Source of the DNA: Diphasiastrum complanatum
Lineage: Eukaryota; Streptophyta; Lycopodiopsida; Lycopodiales; Lycopodiaceae
Direction of reading: 5' to 3'
Assembly: GCA_029204225.1 (NCBI GenBank)
Contig: CM055113.1
Location: 7,221,852-7,285,851, forward strand
DNA: 64,000 nt
Made by a program: the position numbers and the translations under genes. Positions 24,001-30,980 of the stretch are shown here, in pieces. The notes under the pieces are model-generated. The model did no database searches. It saw nothing but the letters and a program-made list of their open reading frames with translations, and had not been told where the DNA came from. Each line of letters starts with the position of its first letter. Within the stretch, counting starts at the first letter, position 1.

Positions 24001-27000
24001 ATGAAGGTAATGAGTTGAGAGTAATGGAAACAAATTGAGCATCCTCAATTATCTCATCAATATTGAGAAGCTCCTTACGAAGATCCTTGATTTTCGTCAA
24101 GTGATTGGTCACTTGATCCCCTTCTTGCATCTTCAACAAAGAAAGCTGATTTCTAAGATACACCACTCTTGTTGGATTTTTGACTCTATACATAGTATAA
24201 AGTGTATCCCACGCACTTTTAGATGTCTTACAAGACCTAGTATGAGGTAAGATAGATCTTTTCACAGCAAGAGCAACCATAGAATGTGCTTGTGCATCCC
24301 TTCTATCCCACTTCTTTTGTTCTTCCGAAGATGTAGAAGATGATGTTGATGATGATGATCCACGAGGTCTAGGAACGGAGGCCTGTCCTCATCACCATTG
24401 ACCAAATCCCACAGCCCTTTCAGTATGAGAAGATTCTTCATCATGTAACTCCACAAGGAGTGGTTTGTGCCATCCAACCGATCTTCACTAAACAAAGAAC
24501 TGATAGCTTCCGATTCTTTAGCCATTACCTCCAACAAAATTTCAGCTTGTAGTAGATAGGAAAGAGAGCCTTTCCACAACCAAATCTACTGAAAGATTTG
24601 CAGCAAACAAAGAGCTGAAAGTAGGAGCAGAAGATGTCTTTCAATCTGCAACCAAAGTGCCCAAAAGATAATGGATAGATGGCTGTCTTTCTGCACAAAA
24701 AAACCAGCTTCTTGAAACCCAATTAGGAAGCCAAATAGTGTGGTCGACACACACTCCAATAGGGCTGTTGAAAGCGCCCTACCGCTTGCTGAAAATTTGC
24801 AATTTTCCAGCCACAAATTTGCCCTAACCCACAATAGGGTATGCTGAATATTGGGCGCCTTCCTTCACAACTGCAAATCTGAAAAAAAAACAGCAAGGTA
24901 AGAGGCTGTTGCAGATCCAGTAGCTCTGATGCCATGAAGGAAAACAAGAGTCAAGGCACCAAGATTAGCTATCAATCAATCTCCAGAAGACACAAGAGAG
25001 AAGAGGCTGGGCGCCTTCCTCTAAGAGAGAGAGAGAGAGAAAACAACAACACAAGTAATGAAGAGCAATGCTTAGCCAAAAATTGAAAAATGTGACACAA
25101 TAAGCCAATATGTACTCTACCTACTTATTGAAAGTCAAGATAGGGCCCCTAAACCAAATTAGACCTCTAAGGACCCATGAGTCAGTACATGACCAAAATT
25201 GGGTCCATCACAAATTAAGACAAACTTAACATGGCCTAAATAACTAAATACGCATGGTTACACAAATCTCGACCTTTTGGTTCAAAGTAACCTATGGATT
25301 AACTTTAGCATAGTCATTTATTTCTAACAATATCGACACCAGAAGATCGACTTTTGGATTTGTATTCTTGTTCAATCAAGGCCCAATCTCATGGAACAGC
25401 TGAAAAACGGACTTCAGTAGCATTATCATCAATTGAATCAGAATACATAGCTGCCACAAATGCTAGCAAGGAGGCGATTTGGCTAATCATGAATGTATAG
25501 AGTCAGTGCCTGATCAGATTCAAACAACAGTATCATTCTATAGATAATCATGCCAGTGTTTTTACACTCAACTATTTGAGCTGAAGCCTGTTATGCGATA
25601 CACTGTCTCGCGTTTTTGCGTCAAGCTATTGTACTCATTTTTCAATCAATCAGAGTGCAAATTTTGTCTACACTAATGTTTTGTTCTATTGCGCATTGCT
25701 ATTGTTCATTTATCTCGATCCTTTTTGCTAGTAACTGACCCACTTCCAATCCACAACCATCCGTTGCTAAAACTTCTGCTGCTATTACACATTTTCGATT
25801 TGATATCAGAGTTCTATTTCTATCAGATCTCTACTAATCCGATATCAGTCGATCCTTCAGCATTCCCATCGTTCTTACGACATGGTATCAGAACTCATTT
25901 TTGATAACCTACCATTTCCCGACACAAACTCCAACATGTGTCTTTATCGAGTTGCTTAGCTGATTTGTTTACTAAATCCTTGCCTAAGGATTCATTTGTT
26001 AAGCTAAGGTCTTTACTTGGAGTAATTGATAAATATACTAGATTTGAGGAGTGTGAAAAATGCCTAAATTGGCAAATCTAGCTATGTTAAACAATGTAAA
26101 TATCTACATTAGTGGGTCCCACATGTGTGAGGCCAAAAGTGCCATGTGGGAATCTACTCTAGAGTAGATTAGATCAAGTCTAAAAGGTTGGTCAAGTTTG
26201 TTTGGTAGTGGTTTAGGTTTATGGAGTAGGTTGATCAATCTAGCCACCTACATGGCAAGACTCAAGGATGAGGCTAGAATGGCAAATTAGGGCAAGAAAG
26301 CTCAATCAACTTCCTTATTACATGCTGGATTTTCACCTAACTCGAGGTGAGGAAGAGGCTTTCTTTGTATTACCATCTCTCCATAGTAATGCCTTGGATT
26401 ATTTTTGAGAGCTCATTGGCAAACTCGACCTTCTACATTATGTACATTGATTTCCTTTGGATCTAAGCAAGAACTAAGTGTTCTTAATATCATTTTCTGT
26501 CTACAGGCCGTACTGAGTACTGCGTGCCTGTCATCCTGCTTATTTTCCTACTCCTTGGTGTTGGTCTTCCGATGCTGCTATCTTTTCTTGGGGTTGGTTA
26601 ATGATTTTGGGTTGCTCTTGCTTGATGCATGTAGAATTGTGAATCTAGATCTCAATTTTGTGTGTCTAGTTTGCATTTGTTTTATGATCAATCAACCAAT
26701 CACCCTTGTGAGTCATTAATAGACTCAAGTAAGGTCCAAAGTACTGTACTTTGACAAAATATTTGCATACTTCAAATTTTTCTTAGGGACGTGTGGAAAG
26801 TATGGTGGCAATATCGACTAGTACCATCCGTAGTTCCAAAGAATTGTGATTTAAAGAGTTGCTTGAAATTGAAATACAGTTTGTAATGGTTTTTTTTTGT
26901 TTTTTGTTTGAAAATTTCAGTTATCTGATGAAACTGGATGTTTTGGTGAAAAGGTTTACTACATTATTGTACAGCTTTACTTCTAATCAGTTTGAACCTT

Positions 27001-28792
27001 CAGAGTGCGGACTCTACCTGTAGCGCCTCGATTTCCGAACTATCTGTAAATCTTCTTTGAATGTGGATTCTGCATCTCGTTTAAAATGGTAACAAATCAC
27101 TGCATGGTCGTTATTTCTTGGGAACTGGACGATCCCATGTATTAGTATTCAGATCTAGATTCTACTTGTTAAGTATCAGACTAATCAGAACTGATCAATA
27201 ATCAGTTACAAATCATGTCTGTTTTTTTAGTATCTTTCCTAGTTTAAAAAACCTTAAAGCATTTTAATATCATAAAAAAATTTGATATGCTATTTCAATT
27301 TGAGTCATGGTCGATTGAGAACTTGGAAGGTATCTTTAGTTTCAATAGAAATTGCGATTCGTATTGGCTGGGGGCTATGGTAGTACCATGTAGCTTCACC
27401 TTGAACTTAATTCATGATGCATGCTTTTTACGTCTTTGTGTCACTCTAGTTTCAGATATCCTTTTCCCACCGAAAGCAACACTTCATTTCTCCAACGTGA
27501 AGTAAAATCTGTTATGATATAAATAATTCATCTTGTTAGGTGGTACCAAGCATAAATGGTCAAGGGACAAGATGCAGGGACTTGAGTTTCCCTGAGACAG
27601 ATGGCCAGTTGAGGCCCCTTCGAGCTTGTTGATGTATTTGTGCATACGACAATGTTGGAAACTCAAGCCACAAAGTCGTTGGTTTCATTCACTTACATAT
27701 CTGAAGAGGATGACAATAATTTAAGGTGATTACATTTTGTAAGCATAGTATAGTTAAGGACATTCCATCATTATTATACTTGAACATCATTGTCCTCTCC
27801 TAACCTATTTGTTTCAACTGAGAGCCCAAGTTGGCAGTTTAGTCAATTGTCCATGGCCTAACTAATAAGTAAGGTGGCACATTTTTATCGTTGGAGCTCA
27901 GGCTGGGCACTATACGTAGAATCTCTGTACTCATTCGGTAAAATTTGTTTTTGATGTCTGAAGTTCTCTGTTGAAGAGCGTCACTTGACATAGTTCTATT
28001 GGAGGAGAGGCTGCAAGGTAGCCTACCAACAATTGCCTTCGAAAGCCATGATCTAGAGCAGTTTGAGCTCATATGCTGTTTATGCAATGTTATGGTCATG
28101 TTTATAACTGAATTTTGAAAGTCCATGTTGTAGAGGAGCATCGAGTATTTAATCTTCTTATAGAAACTTAATTTGATGGACGTTTTTCACTTTTTTGTTT
28201 TTGGTGTAAAGCCTTCTTGTTGTCTAAAGTTTCCATTTGTTTTTGATAGTCAGGACTCCTTTTTGTGTACTGGAATATTCTGTAAATTTATAAGAGAGTC
28301 ATGGAAATGGGTCTATTATGGTCAATTATCATTACATTTGTTCTTGAAGAACTGCAAGGACTTCAAGGTGAAAGAAGAGTCTTTGAACTGTTTATTTGTT
28401 GAACCAAGTCCTAGAAGATTTGGAACAATGTGTCCCCTTCTTGCTCAGGAACAACAATTGATCTAAGTGCAGAGTTCTGTTTTTTCTTGCCACTAGTTTC
28501 CTGAAAACCAGTAGCAATTCCTTGCAGTACTATTGGTGGTTGCATATACTTGTAAAGTGCTTATGTTTTCTCAATCAATACCTTAAGCTGCAGATGCTGT
28601 TGTTGTCTATGCAGATCTTGGCTGTCACATTGGCATCTTGTTGTGATAGCGGCCATTGCTGCCTCTGCTATTGCTGTAATTGCTGTTGGATTACTTGTCT
28701 ACTGGCATTTATGGAGATACAGAGACAAAGGACGGTCAAAGTATGTACACCTACAGACCTTAGGGGATGAAGAAAGCCTAGAGCAGCTCTAA
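6950..28792 (+). CDS. Membrane-anchored A1-family aspartic protease, 12 exons
   Basis: Joined exons: 6950-7233, 7314-7434, 7935-8368, 8493-8649, 12096-12178, 12464-12560, 12740-12812, 15275-15526, 17057-17178, 17442-17543, 17738-17835 and 28615-28792. Together they make 2001 nt, 666 codons plus stop, with all phases agreeing and GT-AG introns throughout. The start ATG has a good plant context (ACAATGG). Residues 1-28 form a signal peptide. The first catalytic motif is DTGS (Asp115) and the second DSGT (Asp313), as in pepsin-like enzymes. A cysteine-rich segment and the YAE flap region lie between them. After the catalytic fold come a proline-rich linker (about 440-500), a conserved extension (about 502-607), one transmembrane helix (about 616-638) and a short basic cytoplasmic tail. 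The architecture matches the plant two-lobed aspartyl proteases with a C-terminal membrane anchor. It probably cleaves proteins in the secretory pathway or at the cell surface; substrates are unknown. The gene looks intact despite heavy transposon load in introns 4, 8 and 11. Confidence 0.9.
7314..7434 (+). CDS. Protease exon 2: first catalytic aspartate
   Basis: Encodes residues 96-135, containing YYTSRVWIGTPAQEFALIVD followed by TGSTVTYVPCSSC, with catalytic Asp115. The acceptor is TGCAG before 7314 and the donor GTAAGC at 7435. It ends in phase 0 at HQ and continues as DPRF in exon 3. Confidence 0.9.
7935..8368 (+). CDS. Protease exon 3: flap and central lobe
   Basis: Encodes residues 136-279. 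It holds paired cysteines (NCKTECVTNQC), the flap tyrosine context (YAEMSTSSGLLG), FGCETIETGDLF and the substrate-cleft motif DGIMGLGRGPLSIVDQL, all hallmarks of the plant A1 family. The acceptor is GATGTAG at 7934. The donor GTAATA at 8369 leaves phase 2. Confidence 0.92.
8493..8649 (+). CDS. Protease exon 4: second catalytic aspartate
   Basis: Encodes residues 280-332, SPYYNLGLKGLRVAGN through the second active-site motif LDSGTTYAYF (Asp313). The acceptor is GATTCAG at 8492 and the donor GTGAGA at 8650. Reading beyond the donor loses similarity at once. The continuation (VKQQL) lies 3.4 kb downstream in exon 5. Confidence 0.9.
9340..10000 (-). pseudogene. Gypsy integrase C-terminus and chromodomain remnant
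   Basis: Lies within intron 4. On the minus strand, with frameshifts, YYGPYLTLKKLSSVTYRLQF and FHVNLLRAS match the integrase C-terminal segment of Ty3/Gypsy chromoviruses. It is followed by a chromodomain-like LVQWDD piece near 9400-9470. Upstream on that strand VQLPFAQYKFIHGR continues the integrase tail. There are no LTRs nearby. It is an old fragment antisense to the host gene. Confidence 0.6.
10788..11650 (-). pseudogene. hAT transposase C-terminal remnant
   Basis: Lies within intron 4. In consecutive minus-strand frames the sequence reads WWANPPYITALATRILAKDC, then SASACEQNWSTRSLMHTKKC and LNKSVYCTTNLWLVKH. This is the dimerisation domain of hAT (Ac-like) transposases. It is followed by an acidic stretch (11000-11368, DDEEEEEKDK), WLDPNAE and a glycine/arginine tail. 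The frame ends ESLSSY-type, stop TAG at 10788-10790. The N-terminal zinc finger and catalytic part are missing and no terminal inverted repeats were found. Confidence 0.68.
11700..11965 (-). pseudogene. LINE reverse transcriptase fragment
   Basis: Lies within intron 4. Minus-strand frames give LGTLIDNEALEGESVVFL and, one frame over, VDFRRAFNSIPCHMLIRML. This is the helix plus catalytic motif A (VDFRKAF) of non-LTR reverse transcriptases. An internal stop and a frameshift show decay. It directly abuts the (GA)25 tract on one side and the hAT remnant on the other. Confidence 0.6.
11999..12048. repeat. (GA)25 microsatellite
   Basis: An uninterrupted GA dinucleotide tract, 48 bp upstream of exon 5 in intron 4. 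As purine-rich RNA just before the acceptor it could affect splicing of exon 5. Confidence 0.98.
12096..12178 (+). CDS. Protease exon 5
   Basis: Encodes residues 333-359 (VKQQLGKLQEVAGPDPNFPD, then VCFAGAG). The GPDPNF and CFAGAG segments are typical of this protease group. The acceptor is TTTGCAG, just downstream of a (GA)25 tract. The donor is AA|GTGAGT at 12179, phase 2. Confidence 0.87.
12464..12560 (+). CDS. Protease exon 6
   Basis: Encodes residues 360-392, with LPKHFPSVDLVFEGGE and the family signature LAPENYLFR. The acceptor is GCTATAG at 12463, which restores phase with exon 5 (the split codon gives Asn). The donor is CGG|GTTTGA at 12561. Confidence 0.88.
12740..12812 (+). CDS. Protease exon 7
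   Basis: Encodes residues 393-416, HTRVPGAYCLGIFKNGKDPT and then TLLG, the start of the conserved TLLGG segment. The acceptor is GTTGCAG and the donor G|GTAAGT at 12813, phase 1. Confidence 0.9.
12932..12954. repeat. Poly(G) run of 23 bases
   Basis: A homopolymer of 23 G in intron 7, about 120 bp after exon 7. Length may be imprecise because such runs sequence poorly. Confidence 0.9.
13659..13895. repeat. Diverged duplicated segment, copy 1 (intron 7)
   Basis: This stretch (GAGGTTTGAAAAAGAGACAA to CCCAACCACAT) is similar to 14390-14612. Shared landmarks include TTTGAAAAxGAGACAAAAC, CTGAAAGGCA followed by ACA, GGGxxGCCTAGA, and ATAGT followed by CCCAACC. It is a repeat family of unknown type. 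Confidence 0.6.
14390..14612. repeat. Diverged duplicated segment, copy 2 (intron 7)
   Basis: Second copy of the intron 7 repeat, in the same orientation as 13659-13895. Divergence is large, so the duplication is old or the two are independent insertions of one repeat family. Nothing else is recognised in this part of the intron. Confidence 0.58.
15275..15526 (+). CDS. Protease exon 8: end of fold and proline-rich linker
   Basis: Encodes residues 417-500. GIVVRNMLVTYDRAKDKIGF and WKTKC complete the catalytic fold. A Pro/Ser-rich linker (NGISPSPERLPPSSGP and similar) follows. I place the donor at G|GTGATA (15527). Without splicing, the frame would stop eight codons later at 15544-15546, giving a protein without a membrane anchor. 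That is a possible alternative end. Confidence 0.82.
15960..16170 (-). pseudogene. Gypsy reverse transcriptase/RNase H fragment
   Basis: Lies within intron 8. The minus strand reads SCQEAFDCLKDHLVTAPIL, the conserved hinge between reverse transcriptase and RNase H of Ty3/Gypsy polyproteins. Only this short piece is recognisable. The rest of the intron shows nothing clear. Confidence 0.6.
17057..17178 (+). CDS. Protease exon 9: conserved C-terminal extension
   Basis: Encodes residues 501-541 (HYVGGIEVQMILSTNYSIFS, then LTSEFLEVIAHELDVKRSQ). The acceptor is TTTCCAG and the donor GTATGG at 17179. This extension is shared by anchored members of the family and lies outside the catalytic lobes. 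Confidence 0.82.
17442..17543 (+). CDS. Protease exon 10
   Basis: Encodes residues 542-575 (VSIVKYKDQGRNVSVLWRIL, then PAATENQIMGTTAQ). It is a phase 0 exon of 102 nt with acceptor CTTGTAG and donor GTGCGA at 17544. Confidence 0.8.
17738..17835 (+). CDS. Protease exon 11
   Basis: Encodes residues 576-607 (SIISRLQGHEIHLGGHFGMY, then ELTSWKMIPTST). The acceptor is AAGCAG and the donor AG|GTACTT at 17836. The next exon lies 10.8 kb away because a nested pair of retrotransposons sits in the intron. Confidence 0.8.
19004..19684 (+). repeat. 5' LTR of E1
   Basis: Starts TGTG and ends GACA. Compared with the 3' LTR it has small indels, plus a region near 19490-19550 where the two LTRs carry unrelated sequence of different length. 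It contains the palindrome CACACGTGTG at about 19075 and a second ACACGTGTGTG near 19503. Confidence 0.9.
19685..19696 (+). promoter_or_regulatory. Primer-binding site of E1
   Basis: TGGTATCAGAGT follows the LTR end directly. Eleven of twelve bases match the complement of the plant initiator-Met tRNA 3' end used by Copia elements. Confidence 0.88.
20240..20723 (+). pseudogene. E1 gag remnant
   Basis: The ATG at 20240 begins MGTIGAF. Frameshifts and stops follow, then an open piece (20553-20723) reading VLNGLGDEFTNLVQSFAIQD and LVAEECRMLHTKARM. This closely matches the E3 gag at 54420-54560. The frame is cut at 20723 where element N begins, before any zinc knuckle. Confidence 0.8.
20724..20853 (-). 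repeat. Truncated 3' LTR of N
   Basis: Matches 25200-25329 almost perfectly, but its outer 265 bp are missing. The break falls after AAAAT, a pentamer also present in the intact LTR just before the matching segment, so microhomology lies at the deletion junction. Confidence 0.85.
21167..22352 (-). pseudogene. N reverse transcriptase and RNase H
   Basis: Overlapping minus-strand pieces give WVLVDLPHGKKTIGSKWVYK and IKTAFLNGDLNEEVYLQQP, then the catalytic YVDDIILTGSN and, at the end, RNase H (DTRRSTSEHCFFYGNSATSW and SSSEAKYRAIFSA). These are the standard Copia motifs. At least two frameshifts (near 22100 and 21950) break the frame. Confidence 0.85.
22467..23391 (-). pseudogene. N GAG-pre-integrase and integrase
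   Basis: The piece at 22858-23391 holds the zinc-binding pre-integrase (WHARFGHLN, CEGCILGKFQRKPF) and the start of the integrase core (DLVHSDVCGPM). The piece at 22467-22778 holds DRGGEYIKNTFG and TPYTPQQNGVAERKNRTLME, carrying the catalytic D and E. A break between 22778 and 22858 removes continuity. Confidence 0.85.
23435..24525 (-). pseudogene. N gag and aspartic protease
   Basis: Gag starts at the ATG complement 24523-24525 (MAKESEAISSLFSEDRLDG). It shifts frame near 24340 and continues from 24280 through the UBN2-type gag core, a lysine-rich region and the zinc knuckle CHYCKRYGHFIKDC. The protease motif WVIDSGATRHMT follows near 23480. It is a Copia gag-PR fusion with one frameshift. 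Confidence 0.85.
24935..25329 (-). repeat. 5' LTR of N (395 bp)
   Basis: Bounded by TG at 24935 and CA at 25329 and directly abutted by the primer-binding site at 24923-24934. It contains a short (GA) run near 25026. Confidence 0.85.
25330..26045 (+). pseudogene. E1 RNase H tail with an inserted LTR-like piece
   Basis: Frames after N read DTRRSTFGFVFLFNQGPISW and SSIESEYIAATNASKEAIWL (RNase H). Much later LADLFTKSLPKDSFVKLRSL and LGVIDKYTRFEE complete the Copia C-terminus just before the 3' LTR. Between them, about 25560-25920 does not fit RNase H. It contains TGGTATCAGAACTC at 25884, a primer-site-like motif, so a fragment of another LTR element seems to be inserted. Confidence 0.7.
26052..26756 (+). 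repeat. 3' LTR of E1
   Basis: Starts TGTGAAAAATGCC after the purine tract TTTGAGGAG and ends TTTGACA, followed by the duplication AAATA. It carries CACATGTGTG where the 5' LTR has CACACGTGTG. Confidence 0.9.
26762..28614. other. Remainder of protease intron 11, nothing recognised
   Basis: After the E1 duplication the intron continues for 1.85 kb of AT-rich sequence. No coding motif, LTR or RNA gene was recognised up to the acceptor at 28614. The matching left part (17836-18998) is likewise featureless. Confidence 0.6.
28615..28792 (+). CDS. Protease exon 12: transmembrane anchor and tail
   Basis: Encodes residues 608-666. The helix LVVIAAIAASAIAVIAVGLL is followed by the basic stop-transfer WRYRDKGRSK and a tail ending EESLEQL. 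The acceptor is TATGCAG at 28614 and the stop TAA is at 28790-28792. Phase agreement with exon 11 and the expected anchor position make this assignment firm despite the distance. Confidence 0.85.
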
Positions 28793-29064
28793 TATCCTTA
28801 AAGCTTTTGGTTGGAAGCTCTTGTGAGTGTACTCCCAAATTTTCATTGTCCTTGGGATACAATGCTTTGCAATCTTTAGCCAGGTCAATCCTTTCATTCT
28901 TTATACGGAGATCATTAAAATTGAGAGGTACAAGCGAACAGGGTCTATTTTCTGAAGCTAACGTGTTTATACATCTTATCTGTATCAAAAATCCATTGGA
29001 GCAAAAACGTTTATGTACAAAATTCATTGAAAGAGAGAAACACTTGTGGTTGTGCTTTTGGTGC

Positions 29065-29201
29065 AATAAAGGTATTTTTATCTTTAATCTTAATGTGACC
29101 ACTAACTGAGCATACCTACTATTTTCACTGTCAGTGCCGTAGAAATGAGAAAACTGTAAAAAGAGAGTGTATCTCTATGGACAAGCTTTGGCTGTAATAA
29201 A
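29065..29201 (+). terminator. Candidate polyadenylation signals of the protease gene
   Basis: AATAAA hexamers lie at 29065-29070 and 29196-29201, about 275 and 400 bp after the stop codon. The second is followed by T-rich sequence. Either would give a normal plant 3' UTR. Confidence 0.45.
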
Positions 29202-30600
29202 GAATGAAGTGTCATCTTTCAAACTATTGCAAGACTTGTAGGTCAGAAAGCATCAGATTAAGATACCAGGGAAGCCTCTTAAATAGTTGGGCCTTGTCAA
29301 TATACATCTCATAGGGCTTTCAGCTTGGTTTATCATCCTGAGTCGATTCTTTTGGGGTTTTTTATTCTTTGTGAAGCGATACGGTCTTGAATGTTGATTT
29401 TTATTACCTTCTTGTATTCTCCTTTCAAAAAACTATCTTTTAGTTTTGTACAGACCTTGTGTCTGGTGGCTTATTTCTTACCAAACACCATGATAATGTG
29501 TTCGAGATTTGGATTACTGAAGGACAATGTGCTCTATGTTTTGTGCCTGATGATGCTAACTGTCGTCTGCAAGACAGCTGAACTCGGTCATCTATATGAA
29601 ATACCAGTTTGGGGACCCATCTTGCTTGCACACTGATTGAAATCTTGGAATCAAATTTTGTTTCTCTGGCTTTGTTTCATGCAAAAGCTTCAACCCAGCT
29701 GCAACTGTTCTGAATGAGTCCACTATTAAAAGTAATGCAGTTTGTTATTTTGAACCACTGCATTTTGGTTCCCAGATTTCAATGCAATTCTATGCCACAG
29801 CCACACAGTTTGTCCATAAGCTGCTATCCCCAACTCTCCATCTTTATCATCAGACGTCAACTTAAAGTCACCCCTTTTGAGGCATTTATAAGTAAGTTTC
29901 AAATAAAATCCTCAAGTTGAGATTCTCTCTTGACCTTTGTATGTATCCACCTACTCCCGCAGCTGGTAAACTAACAGTAGGTATCAAGCTCTCACATCGG
30001 TCTATCGAAGAAAAATTATTCCTAGGGGACTTGTAGTCCGTTCTGTGGCAGCAGTCAGAATAGTTACAAAATGATGCAGTTGAACTACTACCAGGTTTCT
30101 TGAAACCCTGAAGTAAAGATGTCAAATGGCTGATTTGGCTATACAAACATTTAGTTGAAATACAAGTCTCGCAACAAGCAACTGCAACTGCAACGCGGGA
30201 AATATCTGTGCTGAAGATTGTGTTGCCACTCTGAAGGCTTTTATTCTATTGAACAGATTCCAACTTCCATCCTGTATACACACGTTGCATATGAATTGAG
30301 GGAGGATTTTGCCTCATTTTGAATAGATTTTGTTCCAAACATGTGCTTGTTCTATTTTTTCAATTTTCCAATGTGGGGAATGAAGATTGTTTCCCAGCTA
30401 AGGCCTACATAGAAGAAATTCATGTTAACCAATGTACCCATTTTTGGAGTCCAGGTTTGGACTTTTTGTATGGGGGAATGGATTTTCCAGTTTCCATCGA
30501 ACATTTTTATGGTAGGAGGATTACCCAATGGAAAGGTTACTAAAAAAATCCATTCACGTACGTGAAGGATGAGTGATGTTACCCAAAATGGCAAGTTAAA
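29202..30600. other. Intergenic DNA, no gene seen
   Basis: The short ORFs here lack recognisable motifs. No LTR pair or RNA gene was found between the protease 3' end and the LINE leader. Confidence 0.55.
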
Positions 30601-30603
30601 CTC

Positions 30604-30800
30604 CATCTCTCTCTACATGGGGACCACCTATGACCCTTCCATCTTTTCCCTCTCTACAAGAGTGGGGACCACATTTGTTGTCTCTTTCTCCACTCTCCAC
30701 AAGTGTGGGGACCACCAATTCTTTATCTCTCTCTAAATGAAGACCAATTTTGCCACTCCACTCTCTCTCTCTAAAAATGCGGGGATCACACATGAATTGT
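30604..30800 (+). repeat. LINE 5' UTR tandem units
   Basis: About five imperfect units of some 40-45 bp each contain CTCTCTCTAC-like sequence followed by GTGGGGACCAC or a variant (near 30604, 30648, 30690, 30728 and 30766). Tandem 5' units acting as internal promoter are known in some LINEs. That function here is inferred. Confidence 0.6.
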
Positions 30801-30980
30801 CTCTGTGACCCCCCCCCCTCTCTCTCTCGCTCTCTGACCTGACCCTGCTGACGCCCTGCTGACGCACCTGCCCGATGCTGATCCACCTGCCCGATCCACC
30901 TGCTGCTGCCCTGGCCTAGCTCGCCCTACCCTAGTCGCACTCACCTCCCCTCTGACCTCCATCGCACTCAGCGGCTCTCC

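Larger units (their letters stand above)
20724..25329 (-). mobile_element. Copia element N nested in E1, minus strand
   Basis: The complete 5' LTR (24935-25329, 395 bp) begins TGTTAGAAAT on the minus strand. The primer-binding site TGGCATCAGAGC is at 24923-24934 and the purine tract AAGGAGGG at 20854-20861. Gag, protease, integrase, reverse transcriptase and RNase H follow in the Copia order. The 3' LTR keeps only 130 bp (20724-20853), which differs from its partner (25200-25329) at about two positions, so the insertion is fairly young. Several frameshifts make it non-functional. Confidence 0.88.
19004..26756 (+). mobile_element. Copia-type LTR retrotransposon E1 in intron 11
   Basis: LTRs at 19004-19684 and 26052-26756 begin TGTGAAAAA and end TTTGACA. 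The 5-bp duplication AAATA flanks them at 18999-19003 and 26757-26761. The primer-binding site TGGTATCAGAGT starts at 19685, and a purine tract TTTGAGGAG precedes the 3' LTR. It lies in the same orientation as the protease gene. Inside are a decayed gag (20240-20723), the nested element N (20724-25329) and the end of RNase H (25330-26045). Protease, integrase and most of reverse transcriptase are missing. Family features are shared with E2 and E3. Confidence 0.9.

Noticed and set aside
20724-25329. A target-site duplication around element N
   Set aside because: The left flank (AAAAT) and right flank (ATATC) differ. The left end is truncated, so no duplication can be claimed.
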